NCBI RefSeq assembly: GCF_052055585.1
Contig: NZ_CP170485.1
Coordinates: forward strand, 3,038,001-3,102,000
Reading direction: 5' to 3'
Source: Oceanicaulis sp052055585
GTDB lineage: Bacteria; Pseudomonadota; Alphaproteobacteria; Caulobacterales; Maricaulaceae
DNA: 64,000 bases
Part shown: in pieces, positions 40,389-49,383 of the stretch
Position numbering within the stretch: the first letter of the stretch is position 1
Layout: every line of letters begins with the position of its first letter
Notes under the pieces: generated by a model
Told to the model about the DNA's origin: nothing
What the model saw: only the letters and a program-made list of their open reading frames with translations
Databases searched by the model: none
Made by a program: the position numbers and the translations under genes

Positions 40389-41333
40389 TCAGGCGGGTCG
40401 TTTGCCCGCCCGTTTTTGTTGTCGCTCGAAGTGTAGAAGCTCGACCACGAACACCGCCAGCCCTGACCAGATGAAAATGAAGGTGGCGAGGTACGCCAGG
40501 CTGAAGGGTTCGCCATAAGCCAGCCCGACGATGAACTGCAGGGTAGGGGCGACGAACTGCAACACGCCGATGATCGCAAAGCTCAACCCCCGCGCGCCGG
40601 AGAGGAAGAGCAGAAGCGGGACCACGGTCATGGGCCCTGTCATCATCAGCAGGAAGGCCTCGCTCGGACCATTGAAGAAATGGCCCGCCTGCTCACCGCC
40701 CTGAATTTCAAACACGGTGAGCACGACGATCGAGGGGATCGCCATGATCAGCGTCTCCCAGAACAGGCCGACACGGGCATCCACCTGAATGGTCTTGCGC
40801 ACATAGCCATAGGCGGTGAAGGAGCCGGCCATGAACAGGGCCAGAATGGGCAGATGGCCCACGGTGACGATCTGGTTGATCACCCCCAGCACCGCGAGCC
40901 CAATGGCGATGGCGCGCAGCTTTGAGAAGCGCTCATGGGCGACGAATACGCCCACCGCCACATTCATCAGCGGGTTGATGTAATAGCCCAGCGAGGCTTC
41001 CAGCACGTGGCCTGAGTTGACCGAGAAGATATAGACCCACCAGTTCGCCCCGATCAGGAGCGAGGTGCAGACCAGCAATAACAGCGTCTTGCGGTCATTG
41101 AGCACGGCCAGCGCCGGGCCCAGCCGGCGGCTGAGATACAGGATCGCCAGCAAGATGGGCGCGGACCAGACCACCCGTTGCAGCACGATCTCGGTCGGGT
41201 TCGCGAACGCCAGGAACTTGTAGAAGATCGGCGACAGGCCCCAGATGAAATAGCCCGAAAAGGCGGCGAGCGCAGCCTGTTTGGGGTCAAGACGGTCGGA
41301 AACAGGCGGGGGGAGCTGGCTCATGCAGGCCAT
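40389..41333 (-). CDS. rarD: EamA/DMT superfamily transporter RarD
   Basis: A ten-helix inner-membrane permease of 314 residues. FSGYFIWGLSPIFYKFLAFA, ASLGYYINPLMNVAVGVFVA and LQFVAPTLQFIVGLAYGEPF match RarD, a drug/metabolite transporter of unknown physiological substrate (linked by name to chloramphenicol sensitivity). An alternative start is 41324 (MSQLPPP). It is 16 bases upstream of the epoxide hydrolase-like gene and may be co-transcribed. Confidence 0.9.
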   Translation of the reverse strand: MACMSQLPPPVSDRLDPKQAALAAFSGYFIWGLSPIFYKFLAFANPTEIVLQRVVWSAPILLAILYLSRRLGPALAVLNDRKTLLLLVCTSLLIGANWWVYIFSVNSGHVLEASLGYYINPLMNVAVGVFVAHERFSKLRAIAIGLAVLGVINQIVTVGHLPILALFMAGSFTAYGYVRKTIQVDARVGLFWETLIMAIPSIVVLTVFEIQGGEQAGHFFNGPSEAFLLMMTGPMTVVPLLLFLSGARGLSFAIIGVLQFVAPTLQFIVGLAYGEPFSLAYLATFIFIWSGLAVFVVELLHFERQQKRAGKRPA

Positions 41334-41384
41334 TTAGGCGCCGCCTGCCTCCGTGTCATCTCACACCGCTGCGCGTGTCATGAT

Positions 41385-41708
41385 TTATTCGCGTGCGGGT
41401 GCTCTTGATGCGATGACCCGGCCCAGCCGCCAGGCCAGCCAGACCGCGCTCCAGACATTTCCAAGCACCGGCAGGGGCAGGATGAACACCAGCGCGATCA
41501 GCTTGCTCGGCTCAAACACCCAGATCAGGATCGCGAGCAGCACAAAGCCGAGATACAGATCAATCAGGCTGACCACGCCCCAGGGCTCGGAGACGAGCCA
41601 ACCCACAGCCTCGCTCAGCGACTGCCCGGCGGTCATCCCCGCCCAGACAATGGCGAGTGCGAGGGCGATAGCGCCGAGGGCTGCGATGATCCGGAAACTC
41701 GCTGTCAT
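41385..41708 (-). CDS. Small integral membrane protein (DUF1475-like)
   Basis: The protein has 107 residues with three predicted membrane helices (about 5-25, 45-68 and 71-92). WLVSEPWGVVSLIDLYLGFVLLAILIWVFEP resembles, from memory, the DUF1475-type plant and bacterial family. AGGAGCGGG precedes ATG 41708. Function unknown. It lies between the second CYCSV-type gene and rarD on the same strand. Confidence 0.6.
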   Translation of the reverse strand: MTASFRIIAALGAIALALAIVWAGMTAGQSLSEAVGWLVSEPWGVVSLIDLYLGFVLLAILIWVFEPSKLIALVFILPLPVLGNVWSAVWLAWRLGRVIASRAPARE

Positions 41709-41762
41709 GTCCCGCTCCTGTGAGGGCCTCACAAGGACATACGGGAGGATGGGCGGTTTGGA

Positions 41763-42365
41763 TTACCCGTCCACTTCGCAGCTGTTCACGCGTTCGCGGT
41801 GGTTTTGCGGGAAGCGTCCGATCCAGCATTGGTCAAAGACCGAGCAATAGCAGACCTGCACTTCGGTTTCCCAGCGGGCGGCGTTGAGGCGCTCCCAATA
41901 GGCGCGATCAGGCGAGTCTTCAGCGGGCCGGGTGAAGTGGATGAAGCCAGCCTCATCATCGGGCGCCAGCAATTGCGGGGCGACGGTATTGGTCAGTACC
42001 TGATTGTCTTCAAAGATCTGTAGGAAAGCCTCTACCCGTCCCTCGGGATCGTCGTCATACCCTTCGACCAGGCTGGCAAAATAGGGGATGGGACCCCGAT
42101 ATGTCTCGCCCTCATGGATGAAGTGCACCCAGCGGATATCGACCGGACCAAGGCCGCGATTGCCGATGTAATAGCTCAGCCGGTGGACCTCTTCACCGCT
42201 GTCGTAATTGCCGTGGGAGACCGTGGGGATGGGCAGCACGCTGGCTTCCAGCTGACGCTGCATCACCACGCCCTGATAGACCGCCACAAACAGGGAGGCG
42301 ACCGAGATGATCGTGACGGCGACCGCCACGATGATCTCGATCAGACGGATGCGGCTTGAGCGCAT
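41763..42365 (-). CDS. Unknown membrane protein with CYCSV-type Cys motif (copy 2)
   Basis: The protein has 200 residues and is a clear relative of the gene at 28472-29029. The N-terminal helix (IIVAVAVTIISVASLFVAVY) is followed by YQGVVMQRQLEASVLPIPTV (copy 1: WDQGRVMRQEIRASVWPALQ), then IGNRGLGPVDIRWVHF (copy 1: IQNAGVGPARIDSIAI). It ends with VQVCYCSVFDQCW (Cys172, 174, 180) and a last Cys at 196. Overall identity is modest, but spacing of motif cysteines is identical. It starts 6 bases after the symporter stop, suggesting co-transcription. Confidence 0.75.
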   Translation of the reverse strand: MRSSRIRLIEIIVAVAVTIISVASLFVAVYQGVVMQRQLEASVLPIPTVSHGNYDSGEEVHRLSYYIGNRGLGPVDIRWVHFIHEGETYRGPIPYFASLVEGYDDDPEGRVEAFLQIFEDNQVLTNTVAPQLLAPDDEAGFIHFTRPAEDSPDRAYWERLNAARWETEVQVCYCSVFDQCWIGRFPQNHRERVNSCEVDG

Positions 42366-42371
42366 CCCGGC

Positions 42372-43880
42372 CTAGTCCCGGTCAGCGTCGGCCACGTCCG
42401 GCGTGGTTTTCGGCTCATAGGGCTGGTCGGCGGGATGGCGATAGCAGTCTTCATCCAGCTCGCCTTCCCATTTGGCCACGGCCGTCGCCACGGTGGCGTC
42501 GCCGGTGACGTTCAGCGCGGTGCGGGCCATGTCCATGATCCGGTCCACGGGCAGGATGACGCCGACAATGATCGCAACGTGTTCAGGGCTGACATCGAAG
42601 GTATTGAGCACGATGGCGAGCAGGAAGAGTGAGGCCGAAGGAATGCCGGCCGCGCCGATCGAGACGATGGCGGCGGTGAAGGCGATCAGGAAATAGTTCG
42701 CCAATGTCAGGTCATAGCCGAAGGCCTGAGCCGTGAAGAGCGCCAGAATGCCAAGGTAAAGCGCCGTGCCGTCCATGTTGATGGTGGCGCCCAGCGGCAG
42801 CACTGAACCGGCAATGGAGCGTTTGACGCCGAGGTTTTCGGTGGCGTTGGCGATGGTCACCGGCAAGGTGGCGCTGGAGGAGGCGGTGGAATAGGCCACA
42901 GCGATGGCGTCCAGCATACCGCGCAGGAAGTTCATCACCGGCAGGCCGAGTACGAAGCGGATAAAGACCCCGTAGACGACCACAGCATGGGTCAGAAGAC
43001 CCAGATAGACCGCTACGATCAGCACGGCGATGGCGGCCAGGGCTTCTAGGCCCTGCATCGCGACCGTGAAGCTGATCAGCGCAAACACACCAAACGGCGC
43101 CACTTCCATCACCAGATGGGTGACTTTCAGGACCACATTGGCAGCCTGGGTGAAGAAATCCCCCACCAGCTTGCCGTCACGGCCCGCCATCAGGATGCCG
43201 ACGCCCAGAAGCACGGCGAAGAAGATGATCGCGAGCACATCGCCGTCAGCTAAGGCCGCAACGGGATTTTCGGGTATGATCGCGACCAAACGTTCGGCGA
43301 TTGATGGCGCATCCGTAGATGGCGGTACGGCGTTCGTTGGATTGAAGGTTTCAGCCATCCCTTCGCCGGGACGGAACACCAGGCCAAAAATGATGCCGAT
43401 GATGTTTGCGAAGAATGTTGTCCCAAAATACAGGGCGAAAGTTTTTAGACCGATAGATCCGAGTTTCTTCGGGTCGCCCATCGCGACGACACCAGAGATG
43501 AGCGTCGTAAGGATCAGGGGAACGATCAGCATCTTGATGAGCTGAATGAACGATTTTCCGACCCAGCCAATGCTTTGTTGGATTCGGTAAGCGGCAGCTT
43601 TCGAACCTGTAAGCGGATAAACTGTAGCTTCAGGATAGTTGGCCCCGTTCCCGTCAACCCAAGGAGGGCCGTCGTTAACAGATAAGGGCTCGCCATCGCC
43701 GTCAATTATGAGTGTGGGGAGTTGCTCGCTCGTATAAGCGACCAGGACTTCACCAGACTCGTTCGTTACTGACCAATTCAAATGTGTGAAGACATTGGAC
43801 AGTACAGCGCCGAAAATGACGCCGACCACGAGCGCGCCGAGCACGCGCTGCCACAGCGCGATCTTGAACCAACCTCTCAT
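42372..43880 (-). CDS. Dicarboxylate/amino acid:cation symporter (DAACS family)
   Basis: A 502-residue inner-membrane symporter of the GltP/DctA type for C4-dicarboxylates or glutamate/aspartate. SSSATLPVTIANATENLGVK is the serine-rich HP1 loop; MDGTALYLGILALFTAQAFG is the substrate/sodium-binding NMDGT helix; AAGIPSASLFLLAIVLNTF is HP2; and VDRIMDMARTALNVTGDA follows. It has an extra hydrophilic insert of about 65 residues after the first helix (TNESGEVLVAYTSEQLPTLI to YRIQQS). The upstream part of the gene (about 43260-43800) is visibly lower in GC than the rest. GGGGAGGGG is the ribosome-binding site. Confidence 0.92.
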   Translation of the reverse strand: MRGWFKIALWQRVLGALVVGVIFGAVLSNVFTHLNWSVTNESGEVLVAYTSEQLPTLIIDGDGEPLSVNDGPPWVDGNGANYPEATVYPLTGSKAAAYRIQQSIGWVGKSFIQLIKMLIVPLILTTLISGVVAMGDPKKLGSIGLKTFALYFGTTFFANIIGIIFGLVFRPGEGMAETFNPTNAVPPSTDAPSIAERLVAIIPENPVAALADGDVLAIIFFAVLLGVGILMAGRDGKLVGDFFTQAANVVLKVTHLVMEVAPFGVFALISFTVAMQGLEALAAIAVLIVAVYLGLLTHAVVVYGVFIRFVLGLPVMNFLRGMLDAIAVAYSTASSSATLPVTIANATENLGVKRSIAGSVLPLGATINMDGTALYLGILALFTAQAFGYDLTLANYFLIAFTAAIVSIGAAGIPSASLFLLAIVLNTFDVSPEHVAIIVGVILPVDRIMDMARTALNVTGDATVATAVAKWEGELDEDCYRHPADQPYEPKTTPDVADADRD

Positions 43881-43977
43881 GAAGCCCCTCCCCGGTGGCT
43901 GTCATAACAATCGCGCCAGCCTAAGCCCGGATGCGAGGAGGTCAACGATCTGACGCCGTAGGGTTATCAGATATCAA

Positions 43978-44283
43978 TCACGTTTCAGACTGGCGGGTCG
44001 CCTGACCGACGGCTTTGAGCACGCCCATGCGCACGCCATAGACCAGCCAGACTACGCCAATGATGAGCATCCAGGGCGCGGTGGGCAGGGCCGGATTGAG
44101 CCGCGACAGGATCACCAGCACGCTCGCCATGACCACATGTCCGGCCACGACACGCCAGCTGAGATCGCGATAGCTTTCCGCCATGCGGATCGTGGCTTCG
44201 GAAAACCAGCGCCAGGCCCGGTTCACCGAGCCTGAATCCCGCTCCCGGCGGGCCGTTTCGGATTGATCGGGCTGATAGGACAT
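43978..44283 (-). CDS. Small membrane protein, unknown
   Basis: The protein has 101 residues: hydrophilic N-terminus, amphipathic segment (RAWRWFSEATIRMAESYRDL) and two predicted helices (VVAGHVVMASVLVILSRLN and APWMLIIGVVWLVYGVRMG). No family recognised. The start is uncertain, as the ribosome-binding site before 44283 is weak; an in-frame ATG at 44343 is possible. It lies downstream of the ahpD terminator. Confidence 0.5.
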   Translation of the reverse strand: MSYQPDQSETARRERDSGSVNRAWRWFSEATIRMAESYRDLSWRVVAGHVVMASVLVILSRLNPALPTAPWMLIIGVVWLVYGVRMGVLKAVGQATRQSET

Positions 44284-44343
44284 TTTTTCAGGATACGGAC
44301 TTGTTGAAACCCTGTCAAAATGACGTTTCGTCAGGCCCTGCAC

Positions 44344-44385
44344 AAAAAAACCCGCCTGAGCGGCCGTGTCTGACCGCCCGGCGGG
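44344..44385 (-). terminator. Terminator of ahpD
   Basis: On the minus strand, CCCGCC/GGCGGG with an inner CGG/CCG pair forms the hairpin, followed by seven T. It ends about 27 bases after the ahpD stop. Confidence 0.8.
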
Positions 44386-44411
44386 CTCAGGAGAGATCGT
44401 GAGATCCGGGT

Positions 44412-44942
44412 TTAGCCGAGCGCGGCTTCGGCGCGGATCGTCGCGGCGGCCGCGTTCACCACGGAGGCGATGCGGACAGCGGCCTGGATCTGTTCGGTGG
44501 TCAGACCCGCCTTGCGCAGCTCGTGCTCATGGGAATCGATGCACATGCCGCAGCCATTGATGGCGGAGACGGCCAGGGACCACAGCTCGAAATCAGCCTT
44601 GTCCACGCCCGGATTGCCGATCACGTTCATGCGCAACTTGGCCGGCATGGTTTTGTAATCGCTGGCGGAAACCAGGTGATTGAAGCGGTAGTAGACATTG
44701 TTCATGCCCATGATCGAGGCGGCGGCCTTGGCGGCGTTCACCGCTTCGGGGGACAGCTTGTCCCCGACCTCGGCGACAATGTCGTTGAGCGTTTCGCGCT
44801 CGCCGACGGCGTAGGCGGAGGCGAGGAAGACGCCATATTTCTTCTGGTCGTCCAGAACGGTTTCGCGGGCCAGGGAGCTGAGGTTCAGCTTGATGTCCTT
44901 GGCGTGTTCGGGAAGGCGGTTCTTCAGGGCGTCAAGGCTCAT
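44412..44942 (-). CDS. ahpD: Alkylhydroperoxidase AhpD (carboxymuconolactone decarboxylase family)
   Basis: A 176-residue thiol-disulfide enzyme that reduces AhpC or peroxides directly. The CxxC-x3-H catalytic site is CGMCIDSHEHE (Cys131, Cys134, His138). The DALKNRLPEHAKDIKLNLSS opening and MGMNNVYYRFNHLV core are AhpD-typical. ATG 44942 has AAAGGACG upstream. It follows ahpC on the same strand, the usual pairing in bacteria without AhpF. Confidence 0.93.
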   Translation of the reverse strand: MSLDALKNRLPEHAKDIKLNLSSLARETVLDDQKKYGVFLASAYAVGERETLNDIVAEVGDKLSPEAVNAAKAAASIMGMNNVYYRFNHLVSASDYKTMPAKLRMNVIGNPGVDKADFELWSLAVSAINGCGMCIDSHEHELRKAGLTTEQIQAAVRIASVVNAAAATIRAEAALG

Positions 44943-45141
44943 GGCGCGTCCTTTCATTCTTCTGTCGGGTTTGGACCGGCCGTCCGGCAGGGCAGGATCG
45001 CCCGTCTCCAGATGGGGGGATGGGTGCGGGCGGGGGACATTGGGCGGCCGGTCCGGCTTTGCTCATGGCGGACCATGAACACAGCGGGGCGGGCCGTCGC
45101 CGGACGGCCCCGAAGGGCCGCCCGGTTCGGGTGCGTTCGAC

Positions 45142-45687
45142 CTAGAGCGTGTCGCCGCCAGCCTGACGGTTGCACGGGCACAGTTCGTCGGTCTGAAGGG
45201 CGTCGAGGACGCGCAGGGTGTCTTCCGGGTTGCGGCCAACATTGAGGTTGGTCGCGTAGACGTGCTGGATGACGCCATCCGGATCGACGATGTAGGTGTA
45301 GCGGTAGGCCACGCCCTCGGGGGAGCGCACGCCCAGGCCATCGACCAGGGAGCCGGTGGTGTCAGCGAACTGCCACTGGTTCAGGCTCTTCAGGTCCGGG
45401 TGCTCGCGGCGCCAGGCCAGCTTGCAGAACTCGTTGTCCACAGAGCCGGTCATCACGACGGCGTCACGATCGGAGAACTCGTCTTCGAGGTTCGCGAAGG
45501 CCACGATCTCGGTCGGGCAGACGAAGGTGAAGTCCTTCGGATAGAAGACGATGACTTTCCATTTGCCCGCGAAGGACTCATGGGTCACCGGCTCGAAAGC
45601 GGACTCGCCGTTTTCTTCGTGCTGATTGAATTTCGGCTTGACGCCGACGACTTCAAATTCGGGGAGCTTGTCGCCAATACCCAGCAT
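45142..45687 (-). CDS. ahpC: Peroxiredoxin AhpC
   Basis: A typical 2-Cys peroxiredoxin of 181 residues reducing hydrogen peroxide and alkyl peroxides. The peroxidatic Cys57 is in DFTFVCPTEIVAF, and the resolving cysteine is in the C-terminal ELCPCNRQAGGDTL (Cys170, with Cys172 next to it). The extra Cys of CPC suits AhpD as partner, as in mycobacterial AhpC. ATG 45687 has AGGAGAG upstream. Confidence 0.94.
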   Translation of the reverse strand: MLGIGDKLPEFEVVGVKPKFNQHEENGESAFEPVTHESFAGKWKVIVFYPKDFTFVCPTEIVAFANLEDEFSDRDAVVMTGSVDNEFCKLAWRREHPDLKSLNQWQFADTTGSLVDGLGVRSPEGVAYRYTYIVDPDGVIQHVYATNLNVGRNPEDTLRVLDALQTDELCPCNRQAGGDTL

Positions 45688-46041
45688 GTGTGTCTCTCCT
45701 GGCAGGTTTGAATGTTCTGGTGAGGGCGGTTGTTGAGGGGCCGCCCTTCGACGTCGATGGATATGCCCCCGAGCTATCGATAAATCCAATGGATTGTTCC
45801 TGTTGCTCCCATAGGATTTATCAATATGCCAATTTAAGGGATTAAAGCCGATATAAAACAGTAAGATGGATCATTGCCGCACCAGAAAAGCCGACTGCAA
45901 CGGGGCCTTGATCCCCATCCGGGAGGCGCCAAATCCGGTGTATCGGCTCACTCTATGGGCGCCCCTGAATAAATCGATTTGATAAATGTATGGGCCTCGC
46001 GTCATCCTGATTGCCATCTAGACGTTCTGATCCGGGAGGAC
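45688..46041. promoter_or_regulatory. Divergent ahpC-katG control region
   Basis: This 354-base gap has no gene. A perfect inverted repeat GATAAATCC/GGATTTATC (45779-45787 and 45824-45832) lies about 92 bases upstream of ahpC, next to ATCGATAAAT. A second AT-rich patch (AAATCGATTT at 45971-45980, then GATAAAT) is about 60 bases before katG. OxyR is encoded just beyond katG and probably controls both genes through these sites; the exact binding sequence in this group is not certain, so the assignment rests on position and symmetry. Confidence 0.5.
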
Positions 46042-48222
46042 ATGACCATGGACGGACACGATAAGACGGCTTCAGGCGGCTGCCCCTTTCACCACGGCGG
46101 CAATACCGCAATGGACAAGCCGGTCACCAAATGGTGGCCCAACGCGCTCAATCTCGACATTCTCCATCAGCGCGGCGCACGCACCAATCCGATGGACCCC
46201 GACTTTGATTACAAGGCGGCGGTGAAGTCCCTCGACTTCGAGGCGGTGAAAGCCGACGTCAAAGCCCTGCTGCATGACAGCCAGGACTGGTGGCCGGCGG
46301 ATTGGGGCCATTATGGCGGCCTGATGATCCGGCTCGCCTGGCACTCGGCCGGTTCCTATCGCCTTGCGGATGGCCGCGGCGGCGGCGGTGCGGGCAATAT
46401 CCGCTTCGCCCCGCTCAACTCCTGGCCCGATAACGCCAGCCTGGACAAGGCGCGTCGCCTGTTATGGCCGGTGAAGAAAAAGTACGGCAACAAGCTCAGC
46501 TGGGCCGATCTCATTATCCTGTCGGGCACTGTGGCCTATGAGGATATGGGGCTGGAGACCTTTGGCTTCGGCTTTGGCCGCGAGGATATCTGGGGTCCCG
46601 AGACCGATGTCTACTGGGGTTCGGAAGCGGAATGGCTGGCCAAGTCCGAAGAACGCTATGGCGATCTTGAGGACGCCTCCACGCTCGAAAACCCTCTGGC
46701 GGCGACCCATATGGGCCTGATCTATGTCAATCCCGAGGGCGTGAACGGCAATCCTGATCCGTTAAAGACCGCCGCCCAGGTGCGCGAAACCTTCAAGCGC
46801 ATGGCGATGGATGACGAGGAAACCGCAGCCCTCACTTGCGGCGGCCACACTGTGGGCAAGGCCCATGGCAAGGGCGCCGTGGACAAGATCGGCGCGGAGC
46901 CGGAAGGCTGTGGTGTGGACTCCCAGGGCTTTGGCTGGGCCAATCCCGGTCATGAGGGCAAGGCGACCAACGCCTTCACCTCCGGCATTGAGGGGGCCTG
47001 GACCCAGCATCCCACCCAGTGGGACATGGGCTATTTTGACTATCTGTTCGGCTATGAGTGGGAGCTGAAGAAGTCCCCCGCCGGCGCCTGGCAGTGGGAG
47101 CCGGTCAACATGCCCGAGGACCACAAGCCGGTGGACGCCACCGATCCGTCCATTCGCCACAACCCCATCATGACCGATGCGGACATGGCGATGAAGATGG
47201 ACCCGACCTACAACGCGATCTGCCAGAAATTCCGCAAGGACCCGCAATACTTTGCGGACACGTTCGCGCGGGCCTGGTTCAAGCTCACCCACCGCGATAT
47301 GGGCCCCAAGGCCAATTATGTCGGCCCCTTCGTGCCGTCCGAGGATTTGATCTGGCAAGACCCGATCCCGGCAGGCCCGACCGGGTATGATGTGGATGCG
47401 GTGAAAGCGAAAATCCGCAACAGCGATCTGACCCCGGCCGAGCTGATCGCCACCGCCTGGGACAGCGCCCGCACCTATCGCGGCTCTGACAAGCGCGGCG
47501 GCGCCAATGGCGCGCGCATCCGGCTTGCGCCCCAGAAGGACTGGGAGGGCAATGAGCCGCTGCGTCTGCATCGCGTGCTGACCGTGCTCGAACCCATTGC
47601 CGAGGAGACCGGCGCGTCAGTCGCTGATGTCATCGTGCTGGGCGGCGTTGTGGGTCTGGAAGACGCCATCGCCAAAGCCGGCTCTGATGTGGCTGTGCCC
47701 TTCGCGCCCGGTCGCGGCGATGCAACCGCCGCGCAGACCGATGCGGACTCCTTTGAGCCGCTCGAACCGCTGGCGGATGGCTTCCGCAACTGGATGAAAG
47801 AGCGCTATGCGGTCAGCGCCGAGGAATTGATGCTTGATCGCGCCCAGCTTCTGGGCCTGACGGCGCATGAGATGACGGTGCTTGTGGGCGGCCTGCGCGT
47901 GCTGGGCGTCAATCACAACGGATCGTCCCATGGCGTCTTCACCGACCGCGTCGGACAGCTGACCACAGACTTCTTCGTCAATCTCACCGACATGGCCAAT
48001 AGCTGGCATCCGGTTGAGAACGGGCTCTATGAAGTGCGTGACCGCAAGACCGGCGCCGTGAAGTGGAGTGCGACGAGCGCCGATCTGGTGTTCGGCTCGA
48101 ACTCCATCCTGCGCGCCTATGCCGAGGTCTATGCCCAGGACGACAATAAAGAGAAGTTCGTCAAGGACTTCGTCGCCGCCTGGACCAAGGTCATGAATAA
48201 TGACCGGTTCGATCTGAACTAG
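46042..48222 (+). CDS. katG: Catalase-peroxidase KatG
   Basis: A bifunctional heme catalase-peroxidase of 726 residues. The distal Arg97-Trp100-His101 (MIRLAWHSAGSYR) and the covalent Met-Tyr-Trp adduct needed for catalase activity (Trp100, Tyr228 in MGLIYVNPEG, Met254 in FKRMAMDDEE) are all present, as is proximal His269 (CGGHTVGKAHG). The C-terminal heme-free duplicate domain follows (about 420-726). ATG 46042 after GGGAGGAC is chosen, giving MTMDGHDKTA. It is divergent from ahpC and followed by oxyR. Confidence 0.97.
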   Translation: MTMDGHDKTASGGCPFHHGGNTAMDKPVTKWWPNALNLDILHQRGARTNPMDPDFDYKAAVKSLDFEAVKADVKALLHDSQDWWPADWGHYGGLMIRLAWHSAGSYRLADGRGGGGAGNIRFAPLNSWPDNASLDKARRLLWPVKKKYGNKLSWADLIILSGTVAYEDMGLETFGFGFGREDIWGPETDVYWGSEAEWLAKSEERYGDLEDASTLENPLAATHMGLIYVNPEGVNGNPDPLKTAAQVRETFKRMAMDDEETAALTCGGHTVGKAHGKGAVDKIGAEPEGCGVDSQGFGWANPGHEGKATNAFTSGIEGAWTQHPTQWDMGYFDYLFGYEWELKKSPAGAWQWEPVNMPEDHKPVDATDPSIRHNPIMTDADMAMKMDPTYNAICQKFRKDPQYFADTFARAWFKLTHRDMGPKANYVGPFVPSEDLIWQDPIPAGPTGYDVDAVKAKIRNSDLTPAELIATAWDSARTYRGSDKRGGANGARIRLAPQKDWEGNEPLRLHRVLTVLEPIAEETGASVADVIVLGGVVGLEDAIAKAGSDVAVPFAPGRGDATAAQTDADSFEPLEPLADGFRNWMKERYAVSAEELMLDRAQLLGLTAHEMTVLVGGLRVLGVNHNGSSHGVFTDRVGQLTTDFFVNLTDMANSWHPVENGLYEVRDRKTGAVKWSATSADLVFGSNSILRAYAEVYAQDDNKEKFVKDFVAAWTKVMNNDRFDLN

Positions 48223-48291
48223 ACCAGTAAGGGAGCGCTCCTGTTTCAGGGGCGCTCCTTCATGACTGACCCCAGCCGATCAGGACGCCGA

Positions 48292-49206
48292 ATGAGCAGC
48301 CATCTGCCCACGCTTCGACAACTCACCTTTCTTCTGGCCCTGGCCGAGCACGGCTCGTTCTCTCGCGCCGCCGAAGCCGCCCATGTCACCCAGCCCACCC
48401 TGTCCGCCGGGATCAAGGAGCTGGAGACGATACTGGGCGCGACGCTGGTGGAGCGCGGCGCCCGGGGCGCCGCCCTGACGCCGGCTGGCGAAGCCGCCGT
48501 GTCGCGGGCGCGGATCGTGCTGACCGAGGCCGAGGATCTGGTGCATATGGCGCGGGCGGCGGGCGAGCCCTTGTCCGGCCCGTTCCGGTTGGGGGTCATC
48601 CCCACCATTGCGCCCTTCTTGCTGCCCAAAGCCCTGCCCAGCCTGCGCGAGCAGTATCCCAAGCTGGAATTGTTCCTGCGCGAGGATCTGACCCATCGCC
48701 TTGTGGAGGCGCTCAAGGATCGGCGTCTGGATGCGGCCCTGATCGCCCTTCCCTATGACGCGCCGGGGATCGAGACGACGGGGCTTCTGGAAGACGAGTT
48801 CCTGTTCGCGGCGACCCCGGACCATCCGCTCGCCAAGGTGGACAAGCTCAGTCCGGCCATGCTGGCCGATGAGCCGCTCTTGCTGCTCGAGGATGGTCAT
48901 TGCCTGCGCGACCACGCCCTGTCGGTGTGTTCAGCCAGCAGGCCTGACACCAATGACGCCCGATCGGACTTCGCCGCCACCTCGCTGCACACGCTGGTGC
49001 AGATGGTGAAATCGGGGCTCGGCGCGACGCTGCTGCCCAAACTCGCCATTGATGCGGGGCTGGCGGACCGGCTTGATCTGGCCATCCGCCCGTTTGATCC
49101 GCCTGTGGCTGGCCGGGAAATCGGCGTCGCCTGGCGCAAGGGCAGCGCCCGCGAACACGAAGCGCGCATGCTGGCCGATGCGGTGCGAGAGGCGCTGAAG
49201 GGGTAG
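48292..49206 (+). CDS. oxyR: LysR-family hydrogen peroxide sensor OxyR
   Basis: A 304-residue LysR regulator. The N-terminal HTH (LRQLTFLLALAEHGSFSRAA) is followed by the effector domain with the peroxide-sensing cysteine pair Cys204 and Cys213 (DGHCLRDHALSVC). This equals the E. coli OxyR C199-C208 spacing and the conserved HCLRD context. It activates katG and ahpC when oxidised. The start at 48292 gives the normal family length; an ATG at 48262 is in frame. It follows katG by 69 bases. Confidence 0.93.
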   Translation: MSSHLPTLRQLTFLLALAEHGSFSRAAEAAHVTQPTLSAGIKELETILGATLVERGARGAALTPAGEAAVSRARIVLTEAEDLVHMARAAGEPLSGPFRLGVIPTIAPFLLPKALPSLREQYPKLELFLREDLTHRLVEALKDRRLDAALIALPYDAPGIETTGLLEDEFLFAATPDHPLAKVDKLSPAMLADEPLLLLEDGHCLRDHALSVCSASRPDTNDARSDFAATSLHTLVQMVKSGLGATLLPKLAIDAGLADRLDLAIRPFDPPVAGREIGVAWRKGSAREHEARMLADAVREALKG

Positions 49207-49221
49207 GGGGAGGCGCTGAAT

Positions 49222-49250
49222 TCCCGGGCGAGCAAAGCGAAGACCCGGGA
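49222..49250. repeat. REP-like palindrome 1
   Basis: TCCCGGG/CCCGGGA flank a 15-base centre with GAGCAAAGCGAAG. This pattern (CCCGGGCGAGC...CGAAG...CCCGGG) is a widespread intergenic repeat type in alphaproteobacteria, here paired with a second palindrome 36 bases further on. Confidence 0.6.
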
Positions 49251-49286
49251 CCTTGTTCCGCATAAAGCGCCTTATCCTGATGGAGG

Positions 49287-49315
49287 CCCCGGCTCGGCGC
49301 TGCGCTTGGCCGGGG
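49287..49315. repeat. REP-like palindrome 2
   Basis: CCCCGGC/GCCGGGG flank TCGGCGCTGCGCTTG. Together with the palindrome at 49222-49250 it forms a doublet between convergent oxyR and fabB. Confidence 0.55.
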
Positions 49316-49334
49316 TTTCACTCAAATCCAACAA

Positions 49335-49362
49335 AAAACCCCGGCGTTTCCGCCGGGGTTTT
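49335..49362. terminator. Bidirectional terminator between oxyR and fabB
   Basis: AAAACCCCGGCG-TTTC-CGCCGGGGTTTT is a perfect 12-bp stem with T-runs in both directions. Confidence 0.9.
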
Positions 49363-49383
49363 CGTTTGCGCCGGGCGCAGACC

